A stretch of 64,000 nucleotides of DNA. It comes from an uncultured Oscillospiraceae bacterium. GTDB lineage: Bacteria > Bacillota > Clostridia > Oscillospirales > Oscillospiraceae. Both the position numbers and the translations under genes were made by a program. Below, one piece after another: positions 56,545-64,000 of the stretch (positions are counted from its first letter, which is position 1; each line of letters begins with the position of its first letter). The notes below the pieces were generated by a model, which was given only the letters and a program-made list of their open reading frames with translations, ran no database searches and was not told the origin of the DNA. The stretch is taken from NCBI GenBank assembly GCA_934613505.1, contig CAKTTB010000009.1:17205-81204 (forward strand). Reading direction: 5' to 3'.

Positions 56545-57450
56545 TCAGCCCTCCGTGGGCGGAGAGAACACGCTGCGGCGGAACTGCGTCGGCGTCATAT
56601 GGCAGAAGCGCTTGAAGCATTTGCCGAAATACGCTGTGTCGGAAAAGCCGGTGGCGAGCGCGATCTGCGTGACGGTGTCCGACGTTTCTGTCAGCAGCCG
56701 CTGGGCGAAGCTGAGCCGGTATTCGAGCAGATAGTCCGACGGCGTGGTCCTGAGCAGCCGCTGGAAGCAGCGCAGCGCCTCGCGCTCGCTGATATGCGCG
56801 CTCGCGGCGATCTCCGCTGCGGTGATCCGCTCAGGATAATGCTGATGAATAAAGGAGAGCATCGACCGGATGCGCGCCTGCCCGTAAAGCGGCGCGGGCT
56901 CCGCGTGCGGGCTGCTTTCCCGGATGTTCTGCAGCAGAAGCAGCCAGCATTCGCCGAGCAGGCTCCGCGTCTGAAATTCCGTGTCCGGCAGCGCTTGCAA
57001 GTCATGCAGCGCCCGTAGCTTTTGCAGTAGCGCCTGCCCGGACGGCTGCGAGGGGCGGATGATATGGACCTCGAGCTGCTGGTTTTTCAGGATCGGATAC
57101 AGGTATTTGCATTCGAACCGGCTGTGGAAATGCCCGCCGAGGAAGACCGGATGAAAGATATGATTGATCTCCCGCACCGGCGTACCGGGGCGGGCATTGT
57201 ACTTACGGTCCATGACGTTGGTGTTGATGAAGAAGCCCTCGCCGGCATGGATCTCATAGTCGGCATGCAGCGTTTGGATGACGCTCGCGCCGCATTCGAG
57301 ATACCCGAGCTCCAGCTCCTCATGCCAGTGCCACGGGACGACGAAATCCGTCAGATCGCGCCGGTGCATGCAGTATGGATACGCATCGGTCATCCCGGCG
57401 ATTTTTTCGATCTGATATGCATCGGTCTCAAAGCTTGCGTTCTGGTTCAT
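56545..57450 (-). CDS. AraC-family transcriptional regulator
   Basis: A 301-residue regulator. The N-terminal cupin-like sensing domain contains VVPWHWHEELELGYLECG (about residues 38-55) and HAGEGFFINTNVMD. The C-terminal double helix-turn-helix domain begins near residue 195 (RIRSMLSFIHQHYPERITAAEIAASAHISEREALRCFQRLLRTTPSDYLLEYRL; ATGFSDTAYFGKCFKRFCHMTPTQFRR). It is divergent from the Gfo/Idh/MocA gene and probably controls it. AGGAGGCCTTTTTC precedes the ATG. Confidence 0.9.
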   Translation of the reverse strand: MNQNASFETDAYQIEKIAGMTDAYPYCMHRRDLTDFVVPWHWHEELELGYLECGASVIQTLHADYEIHAGEGFFINTNVMDRKYNARPGTPVREINHIFHPVFLGGHFHSRFECKYLYPILKNQQLEVHIIRPSQPSGQALLQKLRALHDLQALPDTEFQTRSLLGECWLLLLQNIRESSPHAEPAPLYGQARIRSMLSFIHQHYPERITAAEIAASAHISEREALRCFQRLLRTTPSDYLLEYRLSFAQRLLTETSDTVTQIALATGFSDTAYFGKCFKRFCHMTPTQFRRSVFSPPTEG

Positions 57451-57606
57451 GAAAAAGGCCTCCTGCCTGCGGAAACAGTATGATCATACCGTATCCGGCG
57501 GAATTTTTCTATTTTAGGACTGAATCATCAGAGAATTTTCGAACATATCGTGCTAAAATTTTAATATCACGCAAGCGTGGAAGTCAAAGAAAGGAAGGGT
57601 ATCAGA
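57451..57606. promoter_or_regulatory. Divergent control region of the AraC and oxidoreductase genes
   Basis: Contains the 12-bp palindrome GTATGATCATAC (57478-57489) close to the AraC gene and a plus-strand -10 TAAAAT (57554-57559) without a good -35, as expected for an activator-dependent promoter. Confidence 0.45.
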
Positions 57607-58590
57607 ATGGAACGGGTAAAATGGGGCGTTATGGGAACGGCGTTTATCTGCCGCAGGAGCACGCTTCCGGGCATGCTGCAGGCGGAAAACTGCGAGCTGT
57701 ATGCCATCGCGGGACGCAGCAGGGAAAAGGCAGAGCAGTTCCAGAAGGAATACGGCTTTGCCGTCTGCTACGGCAGCTATGACGAGCTGCTGGATGATCC
57801 GGCGGTGCAGGCGGTCTATATCCCGCTGCCGAACACCATGCACTACGAATGGACGATCAAAGCGCTCAAAAAGGGCAAGCATGTCCTCTGCGAAAAGCCG
57901 CTCGCGCCGACGGCGGAGCAGGCCGCGCAGATGTTCCGGACTGCCCGCGAAAACGGCGTGCTTCTCATGGAGGCCTTTGCCTACCAGCACAGCCCGTATA
58001 TCGCGGCCATCCGGCAGGAGATCGAGGATGGGACGATCGGGGAGCTTCAGTATATGGAATCCGCGTACATGACGTCGGACTACGATCTGCAGAACATCCG
58101 CATGCGCAAGGAGACGCTCGGCGGCTGCACGTACGATCTCGGCGTGTATAACACGAGCCTGATCCTGCGCCTGCTGGGGCAGGATCCGGAGCAGGTGCAT
58201 GCCTCCGCGTGCTTCTCGGCGCAGGGTGTGGACAAGCTGACGTCGGTCGTGCTGGAATTTTCCGGCGGCCTGCGGGCGAGCTTCACCTGCGGTATGGTCC
58301 TTGCGACCGAGCAGGAGCGGCATATCGACCGCTTTACGGTCTGCGGCAGCAAAGGCTCCATCAGCGGCAACCGGTTCGAATTTAACGGCGACGGCGATCT
58401 GAGCTATATGATCACGCTGGCCGACGGAACGAAGACCGTCCGCCACATCTCCACGCCGCAGAATTACCGGCTGGAGGTCGAGCAGCTTGGCCGCTGCATC
58501 CTGTGCGGCGAGCAGCCGGCCGTCACGGAGGCCTTCTCCATGGCAAACGCACGCATCGTCGACCGCATCCTGCAGGAGATCGGCTATTAA
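57607..58590 (+). CDS. Gfo/Idh/MocA-family oxidoreductase
   Basis: A 327-residue NAD(P)-dependent sugar dehydrogenase-like protein. The dinucleotide fold starts WGVMGTAFICRRSTLPGML (about residues 5-23), a variant of GxGxxA. The catalytic-lysine motif HVLCEKPLAPT is at about 92-102 and the GGCTYDLGVYNTSLILRLLG stretch at about 174-193 carries the conserved Asp/Tyr region. It resembles trans-1,2-dihydrobenzenediol/xylose dehydrogenase-type members. ATG at 57607 follows GAAAGGAAGGGTATCAGA. Regulation by the divergent AraC protein is inferred. Confidence 0.88.
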   Translation: MERVKWGVMGTAFICRRSTLPGMLQAENCELYAIAGRSREKAEQFQKEYGFAVCYGSYDELLDDPAVQAVYIPLPNTMHYEWTIKALKKGKHVLCEKPLAPTAEQAAQMFRTARENGVLLMEAFAYQHSPYIAAIRQEIEDGTIGELQYMESAYMTSDYDLQNIRMRKETLGGCTYDLGVYNTSLILRLLGQDPEQVHASACFSAQGVDKLTSVVLEFSGGLRASFTCGMVLATEQERHIDRFTVCGSKGSISGNRFEFNGDGDLSYMITLADGTKTVRHISTPQNYRLEVEQLGRCILCGEQPAVTEAFSMANARIVDRILQEIGY

Positions 58591-58606
58591 AAACAGAGAA
58601 AGCTTC

Positions 58607-58639
58607 CAAAAGCGCCCGGCGGTGAGCCGGGCGCTTTTG
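58607..58639. terminator. Bidirectional terminator
   Basis: AAAAGCGCCCGGC pairs with GCCGGGCGCTTTT between two converging genes, 3 bases from the DUF4914 stop codon. Confidence 0.88.
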
Positions 58640-58641
58640 AC

Positions 58642-60522
58642 TTACATGGGGGTCAGCTTCAGATAATCGTCCAGCGTACCGTCGTTCAGGCAGCATTCGA
58701 TGATCTGCCTGCCCAGCTCGTCCAGTTCCTGCGTCAGATACTGCCGGATCTCCGATTTGAAGAAGTCGGTCAGGATCTTCGCACCGGCGTCGTAGCCCTT
58801 CGCGCCGAGCTTCGACTGCGTCTCGGGGCGCAGGAAGGTCTGGCGGACATACTGGCCGTCGAGCTTCATGTCGACGAGCGCATAGCCGAACAGCGGGCAC
58901 CTCGCGGGCGTCAGATGCTTGGGCTTCACCTCGCCGTTGTGCCGCGCAAGATATTCGCGCGCGACCCACTCGCTCATGAAGCCGATGTTGTATGCGCCGA
59001 TATGCTGGTTCGGGATGAGGACGTTCAGCGTCTTCGGGCAGTTCAGGATCTGCCGCAGCAGAAGATTCGCCTGCGTCACGCGCAGACCCGTCGCGAACGG
59101 CCAGTAGGAGCCGACGCCCTCACTCTTCATACTTCCGCCGCCGTCGACGATGCTTGGGTTCTTGAACCCGCGCGGCGACACCAGCCGCCACAGCCACGCG
59201 AGCGACGGCGGAATGATATGAAGAAGACCCATCACGCCGTAGTTCGGCTGCTCCGCCGTGGACGGCGGCATGCGGACACCGAAGCTGCGGATATCCACCG
59301 GGATCGGCTCCCGGGGGGCGATGTGTTCGATCATGTCGCGCGGAATAATGACGCGCGGGTTCGGGCACGGCTGCCCGTTGGAGTCCTTCACGTGCTCCCA
59401 GATGAGGCACGTCGCGCCCGGCACACCGTCCATGTTGAAAAACAGGAGGGGTCTTGACGGGTGGATGGACGCCTTTTCGTAGATGGGGTTATTGCCGTAG
59501 GCGTGCAGGCTGTCCATGCGCAGGAACCAGCCCGCTTCCGCGTCCACGATCTGCAGCTTGCCGCTGGCAGGATCCTGATACGCGGTATGGGCGATGGCCA
59601 TATCGTCGGAGATGGGGGAGATGCTGCACGATTCGCGCAGATCAAGATAATATTTTTCGCCGGTGATCACATGCGTGCCGAGGAGCAGACGCCCGTCCGG
59701 CTCACGCTTGAAATCCTCGAGCATTTCGCTCTTGCCGCCGCCGGACGCGCCCTCGTGCATGAAGACCGTCTCGTTTTCATACGGCGTCTCAACGAGCGCG
59801 GACGACGCGTGGCAGCAGACCCAGCCCTCGTGCTCGCCGATGTCGAGCAGCACGGAATAGACGCCCTTCTTGGCCGACGGGCCGGGATAGAGGTTATACG
59901 CGAAGACCTCATGCAGTGTTTCGCTGCGGCTGTGGACGACGACCTGTTTGCCGTCAAAATGCGTGTGGCGGAACGGCGGCGCGACGTAGATGATCGCGCG
60001 CGGGGTGTAATTTGCGGGGATATCCTGAATGGCGATGAAGCCCTGCATGTTGGCAAGCGCCAAGGCAAAGAACGCCGCGTTTGCCGGGCAGACGAGCAGG
60101 CTGTCATACCCGTGCGCGGGATCGCCCGCCTTGAACGGCAGCAGGATCACGCGCTGATCGGAGAACCAGTCCATTGTCTCCTGCCGGAGCTTTGCAAACG
60201 GATAGCCAAAGCGCGCTTCAAAGCGCGGCTTGTCGGTCGGAAGACTATCGCCGATGACCATGGAATTGGGGTCGCGGCGGCGCATGTAGTCCTCCATGAA
60301 GTTGACGGACGCACCATTTTTGCAGCGGATGACCTCCGCCTCCTTGACTGTGCCCTTGCCGACGATGTTGTAGACCACATCGTAGCGGGACGAATGCGTC
60401 GGGCCGAAGACCAGCTCGTCCAGCTCCTCCTGCGTCTCGATATACGCGATCGAGCGGCATTTCTGCAGGGCCGCGTGCAGATCCTCCGGCAGGACAAAGC
60501 GGCCGAAATAATTATCAGTCAT
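58642..60522 (-). CDS. DUF4914 protein with PEP-carboxykinase-like P-loop
   Basis: A 626-residue cytoplasmic protein of the DUF4914 family. A P-loop-like segment HEGASGGGKSEM lies near residue 257, followed by PDGRLLLGTHVITGEKYYLD and SISPISDDMAIA. This order of a kinase-1a loop and then an acidic metal site recalls PEP carboxykinase and HPr kinase folds, so a phosphotransferase or nucleotide-dependent role is likely but unproven. AAGGAGGTTTCAGGAACC precedes the ATG. It is the last gene of the serine-linked set, 30 bases after the hydro-lyase gene. Confidence 0.75.
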   Translation of the reverse strand: MTDNYFGRFVLPEDLHAALQKCRSIAYIETQEELDELVFGPTHSSRYDVVYNIVGKGTVKEAEVIRCKNGASVNFMEDYMRRRDPNSMVIGDSLPTDKPRFEARFGYPFAKLRQETMDWFSDQRVILLPFKAGDPAHGYDSLLVCPANAAFFALALANMQGFIAIQDIPANYTPRAIIYVAPPFRHTHFDGKQVVVHSRSETLHEVFAYNLYPGPSAKKGVYSVLLDIGEHEGWVCCHASSALVETPYENETVFMHEGASGGGKSEMLEDFKREPDGRLLLGTHVITGEKYYLDLRESCSISPISDDMAIAHTAYQDPASGKLQIVDAEAGWFLRMDSLHAYGNNPIYEKASIHPSRPLLFFNMDGVPGATCLIWEHVKDSNGQPCPNPRVIIPRDMIEHIAPREPIPVDIRSFGVRMPPSTAEQPNYGVMGLLHIIPPSLAWLWRLVSPRGFKNPSIVDGGGSMKSEGVGSYWPFATGLRVTQANLLLRQILNCPKTLNVLIPNQHIGAYNIGFMSEWVAREYLARHNGEVKPKHLTPARCPLFGYALVDMKLDGQYVRQTFLRPETQSKLGAKGYDAGAKILTDFFKSEIRQYLTQELDELGRQIIECCLNDGTLDDYLKLTPM

Positions 60523-60552
60523 GGTTCCTGAAACCTCCTTTTGCGGTGCAGC

Positions 60553-61347
60553 TCATGCGAACAGCGTCTGTTCCAGCTCGCTGTTTTTCAGGTCGGAAAC
60601 AAACATGTGTCCGGCTGCGTGCGTGATGGCGATGGGCGGCTTTGCCGAGAGAATGGCCAGCTGCGGCGTGACGCCGCAGGCCCAGAAGACCGGGACCTCG
60701 TCCGGCTCGATGGGGATCCGGGAGCCGAAGACGGGGGCGCCAATGTCCGAGATGCCGATCGCCGCCGGATCTCCGATATGGACGGGGCCGCCGTGTACGT
60801 GCGGGAACCGCTCTGTGATGGCAACGGCGTCCGCGACCTTGCCGCGCTTGACCGGGCGCATGCTGACCGCGACCGTTCCGGAGAACGGCCCCGCCGGTTC
60901 GCAGGGCAGGTTGGTGTAGTAAACAGGGCCGCTTTTGCCGTCGGCGCCGTATTTCATGGGGATCCCACCGGCGGCCAGCGCGTCCTCAAAGGAAAAGCTG
61001 CAGCCGATCAGAAAGCTGACCAGATCGTCACGCCAGAGACCGGAGATATCCGTGCATTCATATTGGAACTCGCCGTGCTCGAACACGCGGTAGCGGGGCA
61101 GATCCGTCGCGACGTCCGCCGCGTCGGCCAGACGCGAAATGCGGCGGGAACCGGCGGGGAGCCGCTCAAGGATCGGGCAGGCCTTTGCGTTTTTTGCTGC
61201 GAACTGTGCGAAGGAATCCGCGTAATCCGCGGGGAGAATGGCCAGATTTGCCTGCACGAAGCCCGGACACTGGCCGGGGGTCCGGCCGGTAAATGCACCG
61301 GCCCGGATCGCAGCGCGCAGCTGCGAAGGAACAAGATACTGCTTCAT
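60553..61347 (-). CDS. Putative hydro-lyase, D-glutamate cyclase-like (DUF1445)
   Basis: A 264-residue protein of the YcsI/DUF1445 family, whose members include D-glutamate cyclases of mitochondria. Conserved segments are GRTPGQCPGFVQANLAILP (about residues 21-39), SFLIGCSFSFEDALAAGGIPM (about 112-132), FSGTVAVSMRP and the C-terminal FWACGVTPQLAI and ITHAAGHMFVSDL blocks. ATG at 61347 has GGAGGCATTGTCC upstream. It lies between DUF1015 and DUF4914 genes in one direction. The reaction in this organism is unknown. Confidence 0.85.
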   Translation of the reverse strand: MKQYLVPSQLRAAIRAGAFTGRTPGQCPGFVQANLAILPADYADSFAQFAAKNAKACPILERLPAGSRRISRLADAADVATDLPRYRVFEHGEFQYECTDISGLWRDDLVSFLIGCSFSFEDALAAGGIPMKYGADGKSGPVYYTNLPCEPAGPFSGTVAVSMRPVKRGKVADAVAITERFPHVHGGPVHIGDPAAIGISDIGAPVFGSRIPIEPDEVPVFWACGVTPQLAILSAKPPIAITHAAGHMFVSDLKNSELEQTLFA

Positions 61348-61410
61348 GGACAATGCCTCCGTTCTTTCAGTTTACGCTGGGAGAAGCGGGGATACGCCTG
61401 CCTGCGGCGG

Positions 61411-62712
61411 TCACTGAATCCGTCTGCCCTCGAGATAGTACCGCTTCTCACGGCTGTGGCCCATGGAGAAGGTTTTTCTCGGCAGGACGCCGTCGGCGAT
61501 GACGCCGCGGAACAGCTGGCTCTTTTCCATCGCGGGCAGCAGGAAACCAATGGTGTCGGGCTTCTTTGCCAGCTCGATGAGCGCGTCGTCGTCATGGATA
61601 TAGTCGATCTCGCCCGCATGGTCCTTGAGGTAATCGTCGAGGAAGTGCTGCAGGATGCCGACGGCCAGCTCACCCTTGCTCTTGTCGAGGACGATCGTGC
61701 CGCTCTCTTCGCCGATGTACCACTTGACCGGGAAGCCTTCGGTGCCGCCGCAGGCGTCTTCGAGGGCCTTGAGGAGCTTCTTCGGCTCAGTCTTGAAGAT
61801 GACGCGGTGGATGGGCTCAAAGACCTGCGCGGGATCGTGGATATTCTCAAGTTCGACCAGCGCATAGCGTGCCGGATGGTTCGAGAGGTCGACGCCGGGG
61901 TTGTTCTTTTTCAGTTCTTCGTAGCAGCTCTTGGCGGTGGCGAGCGAGTGGTTGCCGTCGCCGACGGCGAAGACCATCGGGGTGCCCTTGAGGCCGGTGT
62001 ACTTTTCGCCGACGGTGGCGGTGTACTCGGCCAGGGCTTTATTGAAGTCTTCCACGTCCTTGCCCTCGACGAGCCAGCCGGTAATGTGGCCGCCGCCCTC
62101 CATGAGGTCAAAATCATAAATCTTCTTGAGGGAATCCTTCTTCGCGCCGATCGGCTCGATGAGCTTCTTGTCGTGGTCGTCGCAGAGCATCAGCACGTGC
62201 GGCAGCTCGATGGGTGCATCGCGGCGGACACGCTGGCGGGGCGGGATGCGCTCCGGCACAGTGCGCTCGGTCGCGCGGATGGCGCTGGTCGCGCCCGGGG
62301 TATAGTCATACGCGTCAAGGTCGACCATGCCGACCAGACCCTCGCGGATGGAGCCGTTCTCGAGCGTGCGCTCGACATAAACATAGCTGTTGGGATAGAC
62401 CGTGAACACGCCGTCTTCCATGTATTTTTTCATAGTGGCGTTGATCTCGGCGGTGTGCTGGGCTTCCTTCTCGGTGCCGAGCTCGGCCTCGGGGAGGATG
62501 AGGTTGATGGTGGACACAGCGCCCTCGGCGTTCTTGCGCACGCGGTCCCAGTAGCCCTGGTCGGACGTAAACTGGTCGCAGGCGATCACCGCCCATTTCT
62601 CCATATGATCGGTCTTGGGCATCAGGATATCAGCGGGTAAAAATGCGTTTTTATTTTTCATGGCTTTGAGATACCGGTCGAACAGATGCTGGGCCAGATC
62701 CGGCTGATTCAT
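61411..62712 (-). CDS. DUF1015 protein
   Basis: A 433-residue cytoplasmic protein of the DUF1015 family, often encoded next to serA and serC in Clostridia. The N-terminal part has ADILMPKTDHMEKWAVIACDQFTSD; the centre has VFAVGDGNHSLATAKSCYEELK (about residues 243-264). The DGNH motif recalls the DGHHR motif of ParB-fold serine kinases (SerK/SbnI), and some databases label relatives as SpoOJ/ParB-like. ATG at 62712 was chosen; a GTG three codons earlier is too close to AAAGGA. A role in phosphoserine metabolism is an inference from context. Confidence 0.8.
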   Translation of the reverse strand: MNQPDLAQHLFDRYLKAMKNKNAFLPADILMPKTDHMEKWAVIACDQFTSDQGYWDRVRKNAEGAVSTINLILPEAELGTEKEAQHTAEINATMKKYMEDGVFTVYPNSYVYVERTLENGSIREGLVGMVDLDAYDYTPGATSAIRATERTVPERIPPRQRVRRDAPIELPHVLMLCDDHDKKLIEPIGAKKDSLKKIYDFDLMEGGGHITGWLVEGKDVEDFNKALAEYTATVGEKYTGLKGTPMVFAVGDGNHSLATAKSCYEELKKNNPGVDLSNHPARYALVELENIHDPAQVFEPIHRVIFKTEPKKLLKALEDACGGTEGFPVKWYIGEESGTIVLDKSKGELAVGILQHFLDDYLKDHAGEIDYIHDDDALIELAKKPDTIGFLLPAMEKSQLFRGVIADGVLPRKTFSMGHSREKRYYLEGRRIQ

Positions 62713-62750
62713 ACGGTACACAATCCTTTCTGATAAAATAAGAGGGGGGC

Positions 62751-62780
62751 CTCCGGCGCGGAACCGGCTCCGCGCCGGAG
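62751..62780 (-). other. Intercistronic hairpin between serA and the DUF1015 gene
   Basis: CTCCGGCGCGGA pairs with TCCGCGCCGGAG around a 6-base loop. There is no T-run, so read-through into the DUF1015 gene is likely. Confidence 0.55.
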
Positions 62781-62805
62781 ACAGGAAGGAAAAGGAGAGA
62801 ATCTG

Positions 62806-63711
62806 TCAGGAGTTCGAGATAATATCGACGATCTCCGCGCCGATGCGCTTCTGGGCCTCGACGGTGGCAGCGCCGATGTGCGGCGTGCAGGAGACCATCG
62901 GGTGAGAATAGAGCGCCTTGTTGGTGGCAGGCTCGTCTGCATAAACATCCAGACCGGCCGCGCGGACCTTGCCGCTCTCAAGGCCTGCCAACAGGGCAGC
63001 CTCGTCGACATTCGTGCCGCGGGAGGTGTTGATGATGACGACGCCGTCCTTCATCTTGGCAATGCGCTCGGCGTTGATGAGCGCGCCGCCGTCGACAGCC
63101 GGAGCATGGACGGAGATGAAGTCGGACTTGGCAAGCAGCTCGTCCATCTCAACGTACGGGATGCCCAGCTTCTCTTCGATGCCGGGGATGTGGAAGATAT
63201 CGAACGCGATGACGTCCATGCCGATGGCCTTGGCCATGACGCCCAGATGCTGGCCGATGCGGCCGAAGCCGACGATGCCGAGCGTCTTGCCGCGCAGCTC
63301 GATGCCCTTGCCGTAGGCCTTCTTTTCCCACTTGTCCTCACGCATGGTGTGGCCCGCGATGGAAAGATAGCGCGCGCAGGAGAACATATGGCCCATGGCC
63401 AGTTCCGCGACGGACTCGGAGGAGGCCTTCGGAGTGTTCTTCACGGTGATGCCGTTTTCCTCTGCATACTTCACATCGATATTGTCCACGCCGACGCCGC
63501 CGCGGATGATGAGCTTGAGCTTGCCGCCCTTGGCTTCGTCAATGTGGTTGGCACGGACCTTCGTCTTCGAGCGGACGACGACCGCGTCAAACTCCCGCAG
63601 GGCTGCGCCCAGCTCTTCGGGGGCATAGAACTGCTCCACGACTTCATGACCGGCCTCGCGCAGCTGCGCCATGGCGGTCTTGTCCATTCCGTCGGTAACG
63701 AGAATACGCAT
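62806..63711 (-). CDS. serA: D-3-phosphoglycerate dehydrogenase, short form
   Basis: A 301-residue NAD-dependent dehydrogenase for the first step of serine synthesis. The dinucleotide loop is GIVGFGRIGQHLG (about residues 142-154). The catalytic Arg lies in NTSRGTNVDEAALL (about 228-241) and the Glu/His pair in DVYADEP and TPHIGAATVEAQ (about 280). RGGVGVDNIDVKYAEENGI is conserved. It lacks the C-terminal regulatory ACT domain, as in many anaerobes, so serine feedback through ACT is not expected. AAAGGAGATTTTTATC precedes the ATG. Confidence 0.93.
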   Translation of the reverse strand: MRILVTDGMDKTAMAQLREAGHEVVEQFYAPEELGAALREFDAVVVRSKTKVRANHIDEAKGGKLKLIIRGGVGVDNIDVKYAEENGITVKNTPKASSESVAELAMGHMFSCARYLSIAGHTMREDKWEKKAYGKGIELRGKTLGIVGFGRIGQHLGVMAKAIGMDVIAFDIFHIPGIEEKLGIPYVEMDELLAKSDFISVHAPAVDGGALINAERIAKMKDGVVIINTSRGTNVDEAALLAGLESGKVRAAGLDVYADEPATNKALYSHPMVSCTPHIGAATVEAQKRIGAEIVDIISNS

Positions 63712-63741
63712 GATAAAAATCTCCTTTAACATGATAGTTTT

Positions 63742-63852
63742 GCCGCCTGCCCGGCGTCTGTCTGCATAACGCCGGGCAGGCGGCAGGAAGAAAAGAAGGA
63801 ACGCATTTTTATGGGCGCAGGCCTGACGCATGCCTCCTCACGTCAGGCCTGC
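63742..63852 (-). other. Two strong hairpins between serC and serA
   Basis: GCCGCCTGCCCGGCGT pairs with ACGCCGGGCAGGCGGC (63742-63784), and GCAGGCCTGACG pairs with CGTCAGGCCTGC (63817-63852). Neither is followed by a T-run in the direction of transcription. They may adjust expression of serA relative to serC or mark an mRNA processing site. Confidence 0.6.
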
Positions 63853-63883
63853 GGCCTGGAAAGGGAAACTGGCTTGGTTATGG

Positions 63884-64000
63884 TTATTTGCCGTAGTTGG
63901 CTTCGAAGTCCTGCAGGAACTTCACGAGCGCTTCCACGCCTTCCTTCGGCATGGCGTTGTAGATGGACGCGCGCAGTCCGCCGACGGACTTGTGGCCCTT
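63884..64000 (-). CDS. serC: Phosphoserine aminotransferase, C-terminal end
   Basis: Only the last 38 codons are visible (start outside the window): [38 protein letters not shown], given here as the family tail over these residues, where [14 protein letters not shown] is the diagnostic end of SerC. It converts 3-phosphohydroxypyruvate to phosphoserine and stands upstream of serA in the same direction. Confidence 0.92.
   Translation of the reverse strand, partial: KGHKSVGGLRASIYNAMPKEGVEALVKFLQDFEANYGK

Overview
The window looks like the chromosome of a GC-rich anaerobic member of the Clostridia, most likely the Oscillospiraceae (gut Oscillibacter, Dysosmobacter or Lawsonibacter-like bacteria). 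This is inferred from the high GC content, strong AGGAGG ribosome sites, TTGACA/TATAAT promoters, an SOS box of the Gram-positive type, S-layer homology (SLH) proteins, and families typical of this group (DUF3786, DUF4914, DUF1015, pseudouridine catabolism, a small ferredoxin-thioredoxin reductase). There is no rRNA, CRISPR array or prophage. Three tRNA genes are present (Tyr, Thr, Arg).

Layout. 1-5052: malic enzyme (partial), solute-binding lipoproteins and a run of damaged genes (an out-of-frame lipoprotein remnant, a DUF368 gene with an internal in-frame deletion, a frameshifted lipoprotein) around TfoX-like and DUF3786 genes. 5228-10634: a small integrated island at tRNA-Tyr, bounded by a 23-bp copy of the tRNA 3' end. 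It carries FmdE plus a FecBCD-type metal or metal-chelate ABC transporter and relics of a conjugative element (truncated integrase, truncated mobC, a cloverleaf that may be an origin of transfer). 10826-19709: tRNA-Thr, a beta-CASP ribonuclease-like protein, an old-yellow-enzyme-type reductase, tcdA with an ACT/metallo-beta-lactamase fusion and yfcE, and an SOS-controlled Y-family polymerase with a YolD-like partner. 19768-28278: a GntR-regulated ABC exporter, purine nucleoside phosphorylase with an MtnA-like isomerase, a CBS-containing family II pyrophosphatase and a histidine phosphatase.

28373-39094: an SLH surface protein; a probable operon for a glycolipid glycosyltransferase, a CrtO-like acyltransferase, thioredoxin and a mini ferredoxin-thioredoxin reductase; a ydjI-ydjG-ydjH-like membrane-stress set; and an alpha-glucosidase. 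39357-46789: purine salvage and uptake (phosphoribosyltransferase divergent from an NCS2 permease), psuK-psuG, and an M16 metalloprotease. 46894-53756: tRNA-Arg, two small cell-envelope genes, a four-motif ferredoxin, a second large SLH protein, and an NhaC-family transporter controlled by a lysine riboswitch with its own terminator. 53864-58590: DUF3343 with a cysteine desulfurase-like enzyme, thioesterase, flavodoxin, and an AraC regulator divergent from a Gfo/Idh/MocA oxidoreductase. 58642-64000: a serine-linked gene set, serC (partial)-serA-DUF1015-hydro-lyase-DUF4914.

Two families of short non-coding repeats with terminal inverted repeats occur, each twice: a 165-bp element (37185, 55283) and an approximately 120-bp element (24914, 43666). 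The strongest points for follow-up are the tRNA-Tyr island and its collapse, the lysine riboswitch/NhaC unit, the serine gene set with three uncharacterised enzymes, and a fully paired leader hairpin in front of the island transporter.
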